Shown here piece by piece: positions 8,699-16,818 of a stretch of 20,343 bases of DNA. The stretch's first letter is position 1. The number at the start of each line of letters is the position of its first letter. The position numbers and the translations under genes are program-made. The notes beneath the pieces are model-generated. The model ran no database searches and was not told the DNA's origin. It was given only the letters and a program-made list of their open reading frames with translations. This DNA is from Streptomyces caelestis. GTDB lineage: Bacteria; Actinomycetota; Actinomycetes; Streptomycetales; Streptomycetaceae. Location: positions 1 to 20,343 of the forward strand of contig NZ_LGCN01000107.1 in assembly GCF_001279005.1 (NCBI RefSeq), written 5' to 3'.

Positions 8699-8766
8699 TA
8701 AACCGGTCGAGCCCTGTCGGGGCAGCGCTTTGACATCGTTGTCTCAATAGCGACTTTACCGGTTCA
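8699..8766. promoter_or_regulatory. Divergent control region with candidate LacI operators and promoter
   Basis: This lies between the mannosidase and binding-protein genes. GACATCGTTGTC (8732-8743) is a near-palindrome, GACA-N-CG-N-TGTC, with the central CG typical of LacI-family sites. It is flanked by an inverted 7-mer, AACCGGT at 8701-8707 and ACCGGTT at 8758-8764, whose CCGG centres are 56 bp apart. TTGACA (8730-8735) followed after 17 nt by ACTTTA (8753-8758) could be the -35/-10 of the rightward operon, which would put the central operator in the spacer. Repression of both directions by the adjacent LacI protein is inferred. Confidence 0.55.
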
Positions 8767-8833
8767 GCACGTGGCTGCCAGAGTGCCGAACCAGCCAACC
8801 CACTCGTGCTCGTCCGCCCCGTGAACGGAGCTG

Positions 8834-10156
8834 ATGCACATGTACCGCCGCACCGCACTTTCCGGATCGATCGCCCTCCTCGCCCTGCTGGCCTCCGCCT
8901 GCACGGGCACGGGGGGCTCCTCGAAGGGCGCGGACGCCGAGGCGCCCGACGACCCGTCCGAGGTCAAGGGCTCCATCACGGTCCTCACCCACCGGACCGA
9001 CCTGGTGCAGGACGGGACGATGAAGAAGTACGCCGCCGAGTTCAACAAGACCTACCCCGGTGTGAAGGTCGAGTTCGACGGCCTCACCGACTACGAGGGT
9101 GAGGTCAAGATCCGCATGAACACGGAGAACTACGGCGACGTCCTCATGATCCCGGCGGTCGTCGAGAAGAAGGACTACCCCAGGTTCTTCGCCTCCCTCG
9201 GCACCGCGGCGGAACGCGAGGCCGAGTACCGCTTCACCGGCTACTCCACCGTCGACGGCAAGGTCTACGGCCAGAGCCCGATCGGAGTCGTCCCCGGCTT
9301 CGTCTACAACAAGAAGGTGTGGAGCGAGGCCGGCGTCACCGACTGGCCCACCACCCCGGCCGAGTTCCTCGACGACCTGAAGGCGATCAGGTCGAAGACC
9401 GACGCGGTGCCGTACTACACCAACTTCAAGGACATGTGGCCGCTGACCCAGTGGACCAACGTCAACGGCTCCGTCGGCTGCGACACGGACGCCACCACGA
9501 AGCTCGCCGAGGGCGACCCGTGGGCCGAGGGCGCCGACCTGCGCGTCGGCGACACCCTGCTCCACGACATCGTCAGCGGCGGACTGGCGGAGAAGGACCC
9601 GACCACCACCAACTGGGAGGGCTCCAAGCCCAAGCTGGCCAAGGGCGAGATCGCCACCATGTGGCTCGGCTCCTGGGCCGTCGTCCAGATGCGGGACGCC
9701 GCGGAGCAGGCCGGCGCCGACCCCGCCGACATCGGCTTCATGCCCTTCCCCGCGCAGAAGGACGGCGCCTTCTGCGCGGTGACCTCCCCGGACTACCAGC
9801 AGGCCGTCAACGTCAACTCCGACCACAAGGAGGCCGCCCGCGCCTGGATCGACTGGTTCACCGACGAGTCCGGCTACGCGGCGGCCAACCTCGCCCTGTC
9901 CCCGCTGAAGGACGCCCCGCTGCCCGAGATCCTCAAGCCGTACGAGGAGAAGGGCGTCAAGCTCATCGACCTCGACGACAGCAAGGGCGCCGAGGTGAAG
10001 TCCATCGACAACCAGTCCGAGGTCGGCATCTACAAGCCCGACTACCGCCAGGAACTCGTCGACCTCGCCCGCGGCGCCCGCAAGGGCGGCCTCGACGACT
10101 ACCTCGGCGGCCTCGGCGAGCGCTGGGCCGAGGCACGGAACTCGCTGGGGTCCTGA
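8834..10156 (+). CDS. ABC transporter sugar-binding lipoprotein
   Basis: 440 aa extracellular solute-binding protein of family 1, delivering a carbohydrate (probably a manno-oligosaccharide, from context) to the two permeases. It has a lipoprotein signal: MYRR, hydrophobic SIALLALLA, then lipobox ASAC with Cys23, followed by a Gly/Ser linker. The mature part begins GSITVLTHRTD and holds typical landmarks: KYAAEFNKTYPGVKVEF, and GEIATMWLGSWAV near the hinge. ATG 8834 is only 3 nt from GGAG (8827-8830), while the ATG two codons later (8840) is 9 nt away; the later start is equally or more likely. The stop overlaps the next ATG by one base (TGATG). It is the first gene of a three-gene operon. 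Confidence 0.94.
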   Translation: MHMYRRTALSGSIALLALLASACTGTGGSSKGADAEAPDDPSEVKGSITVLTHRTDLVQDGTMKKYAAEFNKTYPGVKVEFDGLTDYEGEVKIRMNTENYGDVLMIPAVVEKKDYPRFFASLGTAAEREAEYRFTGYSTVDGKVYGQSPIGVVPGFVYNKKVWSEAGVTDWPTTPAEFLDDLKAIRSKTDAVPYYTNFKDMWPLTQWTNVNGSVGCDTDATTKLAEGDPWAEGADLRVGDTLLHDIVSGGLAEKDPTTTNWEGSKPKLAKGEIATMWLGSWAVVQMRDAAEQAGADPADIGFMPFPAQKDGAFCAVTSPDYQQAVNVNSDHKEAARAWIDWFTDESGYAAANLALSPLKDAPLPEILKPYEEKGVKLIDLDDSKGAEVKSIDNQSEVGIYKPDYRQELVDLARGARKGGLDDYLGGLGERWAEARNSLGS

Positions 10157-11109
10157 TGACGGACACCACCCGCAAGGCGGCGCGGCCCAAGGCCCCGGCC
10201 GCGGCCGCCGGGCCGAAGCGGGCGGCGCCCGCCCCGCGCCGCACCCGGCTGACGCGCCGCCTCACCCCGTGGCTCTTCCTGATCGCCCCGCTGGCCCTGC
10301 TGCTGACCTTCACCTACGCGCCGATCGCCAACATGATCGCGTACAGCTTCACCGACTGGGACGGCATCAGCCCCGAACTGAACTGGACCGGCACCGAGAA
10401 CTACACCGAACTCCTCACCCGCTCCGAGCTGTTCGAGGTCTTCTTCGTCAGCGGCTACTACCTCGTCGCCTCCGTGGTGCAGATCGGCCTCGCCCTCTAC
10501 TTCGCCACGGTCCTCAGCTTCGACGTCCGCTTCCGGAACTTCTTCAAGGGCGTGCTGTTCTTCCCGTACCTGATCAACGGGGTGGCGATCGGCTTCGTCT
10601 TCCTCTACTTCTTCCAGGACGGCGGCACCCTCGACTCCGTACTGCGCCTGCTCGGCGTCGAGACCGACCACGCCTGGCTGGGCACGCCGTCCTCCGCGAA
10701 CACCTCACTGGCCGGCGTCTCCGTCTGGCGTCACCTGGGCCTGAACTTCGTCCTGTTCCTCGGCGCGATCCAGTCGATCCCGGGCGAGCTGTACGAGGCG
10801 GCCGAGATCGACGGGGCGAACCGCTGGCACCAGTTCCGGCACATCATCGCGCCCGGCATCAAACCCGTGCTGAGCCTGAGCGTCATCCTCTCCGTCTCCG
10901 GCTCGCTCTCGGTCTTCGAGATCCCGTACATCATGACCGGCGGCGCCACCGGCACCGAGACCTTCGTGATCCAGACGGTGAAGCTGGCCTTCCAGTTCAA
11001 CAAGACGGGACTGGCCTCCGCCGCCGCCGTGGTCCTGCTGCTGATCGTCCTGGCGGTCACCTGGGTGCAGCGGCGCATCGTCCCCGACGAGAAGGTGGAT
11101 CTCGTATGA
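10156..11109 (+). CDS. ABC transporter permease, sugar type (MalF/UgpA-like)
   Basis: 317 aa inner-membrane protein with an Arg/Ala/Pro-rich cytoplasmic N-terminus (1-34) and about six membrane segments, the first at ~37-60 (LTPWLFLIAPLALLLTF). The EAA loop that contacts the ATPase is at ~214-235 (EAAEIDGANRWHQFRHIIAPG). It pairs with the following gene product to form the channel. Start ATG overlaps the binding-protein stop by one base and its own stop overlaps the next start by four (ATGA), showing tight coupling. Confidence 0.95.
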   Translation: MTDTTRKAARPKAPAAAAGPKRAAPAPRRTRLTRRLTPWLFLIAPLALLLTFTYAPIANMIAYSFTDWDGISPELNWTGTENYTELLTRSELFEVFFVSGYYLVASVVQIGLALYFATVLSFDVRFRNFFKGVLFFPYLINGVAIGFVFLYFFQDGGTLDSVLRLLGVETDHAWLGTPSSANTSLAGVSVWRHLGLNFVLFLGAIQSIPGELYEAAEIDGANRWHQFRHIIAPGIKPVLSLSVILSVSGSLSVFEIPYIMTGGATGTETFVIQTVKLAFQFNKTGLASAAAVVLLLIVLAVTWVQRRIVPDEKVDLV

Positions 11110-11936
11110 CCCGCCGCACCGTGGCCCGCGCCCTCGTGTACCTGTCGCTGGTCCTCGCGACCCTGGTCGTGCTGCTGCCGCTCACCGTGGTCTTCCTGAC
11201 CTCGCTGAAGTCGTCCCGCGAGATGGCGGACGGCAGTGGGGCGCTGGCCCTGCCCGACGACCCGCTGAACCTCGACAACTACGTGACCGCGTTCCGGGAC
11301 GGCCAGATGCTGTCCGCCTTCGGCAACACGGCGGTCATCCTGGTCGTCGCCGTCGGCGGCACCGTCCTCATCGGCTCGATGACCGCGTACGCGATCGACC
11401 GCTTCCACTTCCGCTTCAGGAAACCGGTCGTCGCCCTGTTCCTGCTCGCCGCGCTGGTCCCGGGGGTGACCACCCAGGTGGCGACCTTCCAGATCGTCAA
11501 CAGCTTCGGCATGTTCGACAGCCTGTGGGCGCCGATCGCGCTCTACATGGGCACGGACATCGTGTCGATCTACATCTTCCTGCAGTTCATCCGTTCCATC
11601 CCGGTCTCCCTGGACGAGGCGGCCCGCCTGGACGGGGCGGGCGCCTTCACCATCTACCGCAAGGTCATTCTCCCGCTGCTCAGACCGGCGATCGCGACGG
11701 TGGTGATCGTGAAGGGGATCAACGTCTACAACGACTTCTACATCCCCTTCCTCTACATGCCCTCCGAGGACCTCGGCGTGATCTCGACGTCCCTGTTCCG
11801 CTTCAAGGGCCCGTTCGGGGCGCACTGGGAGACGATCTCGGCGGGCGCGGTCCTGGTCATTCTCCCCACCCTGCTCGTCTTCCTCTTCCTCCAGCGCTTC
11901 ATCTACAACGGCTTCATGAGGGGAGCGACGAAGTGA
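11106..11936 (+). CDS. ABC transporter permease, sugar type (MalG/UgpE-like)
   Basis: 276 aa inner-membrane protein with about six membrane segments and the EAA loop at 171-192 (EAARLDGAGAFTIYRKVILPLL). It is the second permease of the importer. No ATP-binding subunit follows; Streptomyces sugar importers of this type generally share the ATPase MsiK, encoded elsewhere, so the operon is probably complete as it stands. This is the last gene of the operon. Confidence 0.95.
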   Translation: MTRRTVARALVYLSLVLATLVVLLPLTVVFLTSLKSSREMADGSGALALPDDPLNLDNYVTAFRDGQMLSAFGNTAVILVVAVGGTVLIGSMTAYAIDRFHFRFRKPVVALFLLAALVPGVTTQVATFQIVNSFGMFDSLWAPIALYMGTDIVSIYIFLQFIRSIPVSLDEAARLDGAGAFTIYRKVILPLLRPAIATVVIVKGINVYNDFYIPFLYMPSEDLGVISTSLFRFKGPFGAHWETISAGAVLVILPTLLVFLFLQRFIYNGFMRGATK

Positions 11937-11944
11937 GGGTGCGG

Positions 11945-12460
11945 GCTCCCGGGAGGCGGTCAGGACCGCCTTCGACGTCTGCCCGAGCGGTGCGCGGGAA
12001 CCGGACGGGCCGAGCGCGCCGAAGGCCGGGCCGCCGTCGCCGGGGCGGGCCGCGAGGGCGCCGGGCGCGGTGAACGCACCGGTTTGGGCCGTGCCCGCTC
12101 CGGCGTCGAGGGCGAGCGGTCCGCCCCGCGGACGCCGACGCCGAGCACGGCCGTCCCACCGCGGGCGAAGAAGTCCGCGTGCGGGGCGCCCGGCACGTGC
12201 GGGACGCGCTCGACGGCGCTCGCGGTCCCGGACGCCGTCGAGACGCGGAGGTCCCCATCGAGGTCGCCCGCCCGCCGGGCCTCCGGGTGGTCCGTCCCGG
12301 TGGCCCGTACGACCGTCCGCGCCGACGACGGCCGGCGGGCGGGCCCGGCGGTCACCGGGTCGGCCTCGTCGCGCGAGGTGCACGCCGGTACGGGCCCGGC
12401 GTCGGCCGCGCCGGCTTCCGGGAGCCTCCCGACCGCCGGCCTCCTGGCCGGTGCCGCCAC
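11945..12460 (-). pseudogene. Probable decayed coding remnant, product not recognised
   Basis: This fills most of the 555-nt gap between the permease and RNase D. Base counts by codon phase in 60-nt blocks at 12121-12420 suit a minus-strand gene: in one minus frame position 3 is ~90-100% GC, position 1 mostly 75-90%, position 2 often lowest at 55-80%. That frame is open from a GTG at 12460 (32 nt after the RNase D stop) and includes STASGTASAVERVPHVPGAP and ADFFARGGTAVLGVGVRG. Below about 12070 the phase with highest third-position GC shifts, and a different minus frame (TGAFTAPGALAARPGDGGPA) fits better, as expected from a frameshift. No family is recognised and the start is uncertain; it may be only GC-rich noncoding DNA. 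Confidence 0.35.
11954..11971 (+). terminator. Possible terminator after the ABC operon
   Basis: AGGCGGTC-AG-GACCGCCT is a perfect inverted repeat with an 8-bp arm, 17 nt after the permease stop. In RNA the innermost pair would open to give a 4-nt loop. Position and symmetry suit a terminator, but the stem is modest and there is no U-tract. Confidence 0.5.
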
Positions 12461-12491
12461 CGGGCCCGGCGCCCGGTCGCCGGGACGGTGC

Positions 12492-13790
12492 TCAGGCGCC
12501 CCGGTCGGCGCCGGGGGCCAGTGCGGTGACCAGCACCGGTGTCACCTGTTCCACCTGCCAGGCCCGTGCGCCGTACCCGGTCAGCGCCGCGGCGACCGCC
12601 CGGGCGTCGGCCGGTCTAGGCGGCTCCCAGCACACCCGCCGTACCGTGTCCGGCGTGATCAGGTTCTCCGGCGGCATGTTCAGCCGCTCGGCGAGCGCGG
12701 CGACGCCCGCCCGTGCCGCGGACAGCCGCGCCGCCGCCGCCGGGTCCTTGTCGGCCCACGCGCGCGGCGGCGGGGGGCCGGTCACCGGCTGGCCGGGCTG
12801 GGGCAGCCGGTCCTCGCCCAGCGCCTTCGCCCGGTCGACGGCCGCCTGCCACTGCTCCAGCTGGCGGCGCCCCACGCGCTGCCCGAACCCGTTGAGTGCG
12901 GCGAGGGCGTGGAGGTTGGCCGGGAGGGCGAGCGCGGCCTCCACGATCGCCGCGTCGGAGAGCACCTTGCCGGGGGAGACGTCCCGGCGCCGGGCGATCC
13001 GGTCGCGGGTCTGCCACAGCTCCCGCACGACGGCCATCTGCCGGCGCCGGCGCACCTTGTGCATGCCGGAGGTACGCCGCCAGGGGTCCTTGCGGGGCTC
13101 GGGCGGCGGCGCCGAGGCGATCGCGTCGAACTCCTGCCGGGCCCAGTCCAGCTTGCCCTGCCGGTCCAGCTCCTTCTCCAGCGCGTCGCGCAGGTCGACC
13201 AGGAGCTCGACGTCGAGGGCGGCGTAGCGCAGCCAGGGCTCGGGCAGCGGACGGGTGGACCAGTCGACGGCGGAGTGGCCCTTCTCCAGGACGAAGCCGA
13301 GGACGTTCTCGACCATCGCGCCGAGCCCGACCCGGGGAAACCCGGCGAGGCGTCCGGCCAGTTCGGTGTCGAAGAGACGGGTGGGCACCATGCCTATCTC
13401 GCGGAGGCAGGGCAGGTCCTGGGTGGCGGCGTGCAGCACCCACTCGACGCCGGACAGCGCCTCGCCGAGACCGGACAGGTCGGGGCAGGCGACGGGGTCG
13501 ATCAACGCGCTCCCGGCGCCCTCGCGGCGCAGCTGGACGAGGTAGGCGCGCTGGCCGTAGCGGTAGCCGGAGGCACGCTCGGCGTCCACGGCGACGGGGC
13601 CGCTGCCCGCGGCGAAGGCGGCGACCACCTCGGCGAGGGCGGCCTCGTCCGCGATCACGGGCGGAATGCCCTCGCGCGGTTCGAGCAAGGGGATCGGCGC
13701 CTCCGCAGCAGAAGATCCGCCGTCGTCCGGAGGGGCGCCTCCGGTGGTGCGCAGTGAAGGGTCTGCTGCGGTGTCGTGGGCGTCGGTCAC
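12492..13790 (-). CDS. rnd: Ribonuclease D-like 3'-5' exonuclease with HRDC domain
   Basis: 432 aa. It is predicted to trim the 3' ends of structured RNAs such as tRNA precursors. The exonuclease domain (~40-210) carries the DEDDy residues: Asp69 and Glu71 (VAVDAERASG), Asp125 (HAATQDLPCL), and Tyr189 with Asp193 (YAALDVELL). An HRDC helical domain follows at ~245-325. The first ~35 residues are low-complexity and acidic, as in actinobacterial homologues. The start is a GTG with no Shine-Dalgarno; a TACCCT element lies six bases upstream, as expected for a leaderless mRNA. It corresponds to SCO6028 as I recall it. Confidence 0.93.
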   Translation of the reverse strand: MTDAHDTAADPSLRTTGGAPPDDGGSSAAEAPIPLLEPREGIPPVIADEAALAEVVAAFAAGSGPVAVDAERASGYRYGQRAYLVQLRREGAGSALIDPVACPDLSGLGEALSGVEWVLHAATQDLPCLREIGMVPTRLFDTELAGRLAGFPRVGLGAMVENVLGFVLEKGHSAVDWSTRPLPEPWLRYAALDVELLVDLRDALEKELDRQGKLDWARQEFDAIASAPPPEPRKDPWRRTSGMHKVRRRRQMAVVRELWQTRDRIARRRDVSPGKVLSDAAIVEAALALPANLHALAALNGFGQRVGRRQLEQWQAAVDRAKALGEDRLPQPGQPVTGPPPPRAWADKDPAAAARLSAARAGVAALAERLNMPPENLITPDTVRRVCWEPPRPADARAVAAALTGYGARAWQVEQVTPVLVTALAPGADRGA

Positions 13791-13796
13791 CTGTCA

Positions 13797-13802
13797 AGGG
13801 TA
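13797..13802 (-). promoter_or_regulatory. Candidate -10 element of the ribonuclease D gene (leaderless)
   Basis: Read on the minus strand, TACCCT fits the actinobacterial TANNNT -10 consensus and is followed by exactly six bases (TGACAG) before the GTG start, so transcription would begin at the start codon. No good -35 is seen. Confidence 0.45.
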
Positions 13803-13951
13803 TCCGTGCCACGACGACGCCCGTCGACGGTCGTGTTCCGTGACGGGCGCCGGTGGGTCGTATTCCGGTCAGGAGGGTGAAAGGCGGTGTGCGTGCGTTC
13901 GTGGGCGGGGCGGAATCCGGGGACGGGGCGGAAGGGGACGGGCGGGGGTGG

Positions 13952-14614
13952 TCAGTGGATGATGCCGGTGCGCAGGGCCACCGCCACCATGCCGGCGCGG
14001 TCGCCCGTGCCGAGCTTGCGGGCGATGCGGGCGAGGTGGCTCTTGACGGTCAGTGCGGACAGGCCCATCGAGACGCCGATCGCCTTGTTCGACTGGCCCT
14101 CCGCCACCAGCCGCAGCACCTCGACCTCGCGGCCGGACAGTTCCCGGTAGCCGCCCGGGTGGCTCGGGGCACCCGGGGGACGGCGGTGCAGACGGGCGGC
14201 GGCGGCGCCGATGGGTGCGGCACCGGGGCGGGTGGGGAGCCCGAGGTTGGTGCGGGTGCCGGTGACGACGTACCCCTTCACTCCGCCGGCGAGGGCGTTG
14301 CGCACGGCGCCGATGTCGTCGGCGGCGGACAGGGCGAGGCCGTTGGGCCAGCCGGCGGCGCGGGTCTCGGAGAGGAGGGTGAGGCCGGAACCGTCCGGCA
14401 GGTGGACTTCGGCGACGCAGATGTCGCGGGGGTTGCCGATGCGGGGACGAGCCTCCGCGACGGACGAGGCCTCGATGACGTCGCGCACACCGAGCGCCCA
14501 CAGATGGCGGGTGACGGTGGAACGGACGCGCGGGTCGGCCACGACCACCATGGCGGTCGGCTTGTTCGGGCGGTAGGCGACCAGGCTTGCGGGCTGCTCG
14601 AGGAGAACGGACAC
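13952..14614 (-). CDS. LuxR/NarL-family response regulator with a non-canonical receiver
   Basis: 220 aa from the GTG at 14614, which has a perfect AGGAGG four bases upstream; the frame stays open to a TTG at 14704, but that extension is Pro/Ser-rich and has no ribosome site. Residues ~20-120 resemble a receiver domain (TAMVVVADPRVRS). At the usual phosphoacceptor Asp position there is Glu69 (ICVAEVHLPDGSG), and the conserved Lys before the C-terminal strand is replaced (GYVVTGT). Residues ~157-215 are the DNA-binding LuxR helix-turn-helix (LSGREVEVLRLVAEGQSNKA, TVKSHLARIARKLG). No sensor kinase is adjacent. It probably acts without phosphorylation; target genes are unknown. It corresponds to SCO6029 as I recall it. 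Confidence 0.92.
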   Translation of the reverse strand: MSVLLEQPASLVAYRPNKPTAMVVVADPRVRSTVTRHLWALGVRDVIEASSVAEARPRIGNPRDICVAEVHLPDGSGLTLLSETRAAGWPNGLALSAADDIGAVRNALAGGVKGYVVTGTRTNLGLPTRPGAAPIGAAAARLHRRPPGAPSHPGGYRELSGREVEVLRLVAEGQSNKAIGVSMGLSALTVKSHLARIARKLGTGDRAGMVAVALRTGIIH

Positions 14615-14879
14615 CAGGCCTCCTGGGGTTGGGGGACGGGGGCGGCTCGTGGGGGATGGAGCCGGGACGAACCGTGCTTTCAAGGTCACAGTCGTCTTCG
14701 GCAATAAACCTGGTGTCCTTTAACGAATGATCACGAAGTGATGAGTAACAATCCGAGCAATTCGGACGCGCGAGCGATCATTCGAAGACCGAACGGTTTC
14801 GATCTGCGTCGCAACGCTTCCGAAAGTGGCCGTGTCGACAAAGAGACGGACGCGGGCGGCGGCCGGGAGCCCCGAGGGC
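14615..14879 (-). promoter_or_regulatory. Promoter region of the response-regulator gene
   Basis: This 265-nt gap holds no gene. Bases ~14690-14800 are clearly richer in A/T than anything else nearby, and contain a small inverted repeat, ATCAC-GAA-GTGAT (14730-14742). It is the only sequence available to drive the leftward regulator gene and also ends the DUF3000 gene, which comes from upstream on the same strand. No convincing -35/-10 pair could be fixed. Confidence 0.4.
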
Positions 14880-15563
14880 TCAGCGCGACTGCGGCCCCCG
14901 CCGCTGCGGCAGCGTCACCACGGACGCGTCCCCCGGGGCGGCCGGCGGCAGCCCCGCCACCTGCGCCAGCAGATCGGACCACGCGACCAGGTGGGCGGCC
15001 GTGTCCGGCGCCCCGCCCAGGCCCTCCCGCGGCGTCCAGGAGGCCCGGATCTCGATCTGCGAGGCGGCGGGCCGCGCGGACAGCCCGCCGAAGTAGTGGG
15101 AACTCGCGCGCGTCACCGTGCCGCTCGGCTCGCCGCACGCCAGCCCGCGCGCCGCCAGCGCACCGGTCAGCCAGGACCAGCACACCTCCGGCAGCAGCGG
15201 ATCCGCCGCCATCTCCGGCTCCAGCTCCGCGCGCACCAGCGTCACCAGGCGGAAGGCGCCCCGCCAGGCGTCGTGTCCGGCCGGGTCGTGCAGCAGCACC
15301 AGCCGGCCGTCCGCCAGATCCTGCTCGCCGTCGACGACCGCCGCCTCCAGCGCGTACGCGTACGGGGCGAGCCGCTTCGGGGCGGGCGCGGGATCCACCT
15401 CGATCTGCGGCCGCAGCCGTGCGCCGCGCAGCGCCTCGACAGCGGCCCGGAAGGGCGGTGGGGGCGCACCCCCCGCTCCCCCCTGACCGGGGTCCCCTCC
15501 GGTCTCCTTCCGTTCGTCCATTCCGCCAGCCTCGTCCGACAGTCGTCCCTGAGCCGCAGCCAT
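14880..15563 (-). CDS. DUF3000 family protein, function unknown
   Basis: 227 aa, counted from MAAAQGRLSDEAG. This family is found across actinobacteria, typically beside hemE. Conserved-looking stretches are FRAAVEALRGARLRPQIEVD, RLAPYAYALEA, LADGRLVLLHDPAG, EVCWSWLTGAL and ASQIEIRASWTPREG; the protein ends in PQRRGPQSR. No catalytic motif, signal peptide or membrane segment is evident. The frame runs on to 15707, but the upstream residues are Arg/Pro-rich filler. The ATG at 15563 has no ribosome site but has TAATCT seven bases upstream, suggesting a leaderless transcript; a second ATG at 15521 is possible. It is transcribed divergently from hemE. Confidence 0.85.
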   Translation of the reverse strand: MAAAQGRLSDEAGGMDERKETGGDPGQGGAGGAPPPPFRAAVEALRGARLRPQIEVDPAPAPKRLAPYAYALEAAVVDGEQDLADGRLVLLHDPAGHDAWRGAFRLVTLVRAELEPEMAADPLLPEVCWSWLTGALAARGLACGEPSGTVTRASSHYFGGLSARPAASQIEIRASWTPREGLGGAPDTAAHLVAWSDLLAQVAGLPPAAPGDASVVTLPQRRGPQSR

Positions 15564-15570
15564 GCGGGGA

Positions 15571-15576
15571 AGATTA
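15571..15576 (-). promoter_or_regulatory. Candidate -10 element of the DUF3000 gene (leaderless)
   Basis: On the minus strand TAATCT lies seven bases before the ATG at 15563. It matches TANNNT, and no Shine-Dalgarno intervenes, so transcription probably starts at or next to the ATG. No clear -35 is seen. Confidence 0.5.
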
Positions 15577-15691
15577 AGCGGAACGGGCCCCCGGCGCAGG
15601 GAGGGACACCCGAGCCGCCCGGCGGTGTCCGGATCCCGCCCCCGGGCCCTGGGGTCCGGACGCGTCGGCGGGTCGTGCGAGACTTGCCGGT

Positions 15692-16786
15692 GTGAGTGCC
15701 AACGCAAGCCCGACGGGCCAGACGCCGACCGCGACCCCCGAGCCCGCCAGGAACGACGCAGTCCGGGAATCGGCCTTCCTCAAGGCGTGCCGGCGCGAGC
15801 CCGTGCCGCACACGCCGGTGTGGTTCATGCGGCAGGCCGGGCGCTCACTGCCGGAGTACCGCAAGGTCCGCGAGGGCATCGGGATGCTCGACTCCTGCAT
15901 GCGTCCCGACCTGGTCACCGAGATCACGCTCCAGCCGGTGCGCCGCCACCACGTCGACGCGGCGATCTACTTCAGCGACATCGTCGTCCCGCTCAAGGCC
16001 ATCGGCATCGACCTCGACATCAAGCCCGGCGTCGGCCCGGTCGTCGAACAGCCCGTGCGCACCCGCGCCGACCTCGCCCGGCTGCGCGACCTCACCCCCG
16101 AGGACGTCTCCTACGTCACCGAGGCGATCGGCATGCTGACCCGTGAGCTCGGCTCCACCCCGCTGATCGGCTTCGCGGGCGCCCCGTTCACCCTTGCGAG
16201 CTACCTCGTCGAGGGCGGCCCGTCCCGTACGTACGAGAACGCCAAGGCGATGATGTACGGCGACCCCGGGCTCTGGGCCGACCTGCTCGACCGCCTCGCC
16301 GACATCACGGCCGCGTTCCTCGAGGTGCAGATCGCGGCCGGCGCCTCCGCCGTCCAGCTCTTCGACTCCTGGGCCGGCGCGCTCGCCCCGGCCGACTACC
16401 GGCGCTCGGTGCTGCCCGCCTCGGCGAAGGTGTTCCGCAGGGTCGCCGGCCACGGCGTCCCGCGCATCCACTTCGGCGTCGGCACCGGTGAGCTGCTGGG
16501 ACTCATGGGAGAGGCCGGCGCGGACGTCGTCGGCGTCGACTGGCGCGTCCCGATGGACGAGGCCGCCCGCCGGGTCGGCCCCGGCAAGGCGCTCCAGGGC
16601 AACCTGGACCCGACCGTGCTGTTCGCCGGCCGGGAGGCCGTCGAGACGAAGGCGCGGGAGGTCCTGGAGGCGGCCGCCGGCCTGGAGGGCCACGTCTTCA
16701 ACCTCGGCCACGGCGTCATGCCGTCCACCGACCCGGACGCCCTGACCCGCCTCGTGGAGTACGTCCACACGCGGACCGCGCGCTGA
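15692..16786 (+). CDS. hemE: Uroporphyrinogen III decarboxylase
   Basis: 364 aa. It removes four carboxyl groups from uroporphyrinogen III to give coproporphyrinogen III in haem biosynthesis, in the cytoplasm. The signature [16 protein letters not shown] (42-57) carries the substrate-binding arginines, and Asp96 in [10 protein letters not shown] is the conserved catalytic aspartate. Further typical stretches are [32 protein letters not shown] and FNLGHGVMP. The first ~22 residues are a variable Thr/Pro/Ala-rich lead. The GTG start has no strong ribosome site. It corresponds to SCO6031 as I recall it. Confidence 0.97.
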   Translation: MSANASPTGQTPTATPEPARNDAVRESAFLKACRREPVPHTPVWFMRQAGRSLPEYRKVREGIGMLDSCMRPDLVTEITLQPVRRHHVDAAIYFSDIVVPLKAIGIDLDIKPGVGPVVEQPVRTRADLARLRDLTPEDVSYVTEAIGMLTRELGSTPLIGFAGAPFTLASYLVEGGPSRTYENAKAMMYGDPGLWADLLDRLADITAAFLEVQIAAGASAVQLFDSWAGALAPADYRRSVLPASAKVFRRVAGHGVPRIHFGVGTGELLGLMGEAGADVVGVDWRVPMDEAARRVGPGKALQGNLDPTVLFAGREAVETKAREVLEAAAGLEGHVFNLGHGVMPSTDPDALTRLVEYVHTRTAR

Positions 16787-16818
16787 CCCACCGCGTACGC
16801 GCCGCACGCGCGTCGGAA

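Noticed and set aside
12084..13757. A 557-codon plus-strand frame opposite RNase D
   Set aside because: Its first and second codon positions have the wrong GC order for a coding frame, and it is antisense to a clear RNase D gene.
14615..14704. N-terminal extension of the response regulator from a TTG at 14704
   Set aside because: The extension is Pro/Ser/Arg-rich and lacks a ribosome site, while the GTG at 14614 has a perfect AGGAGG.
15564..15707. N-terminal extension of the DUF3000 protein to 15707
   Set aside because: The added residues are filler-like, overlap the hemE start region and would place the start inside the divergent gene.
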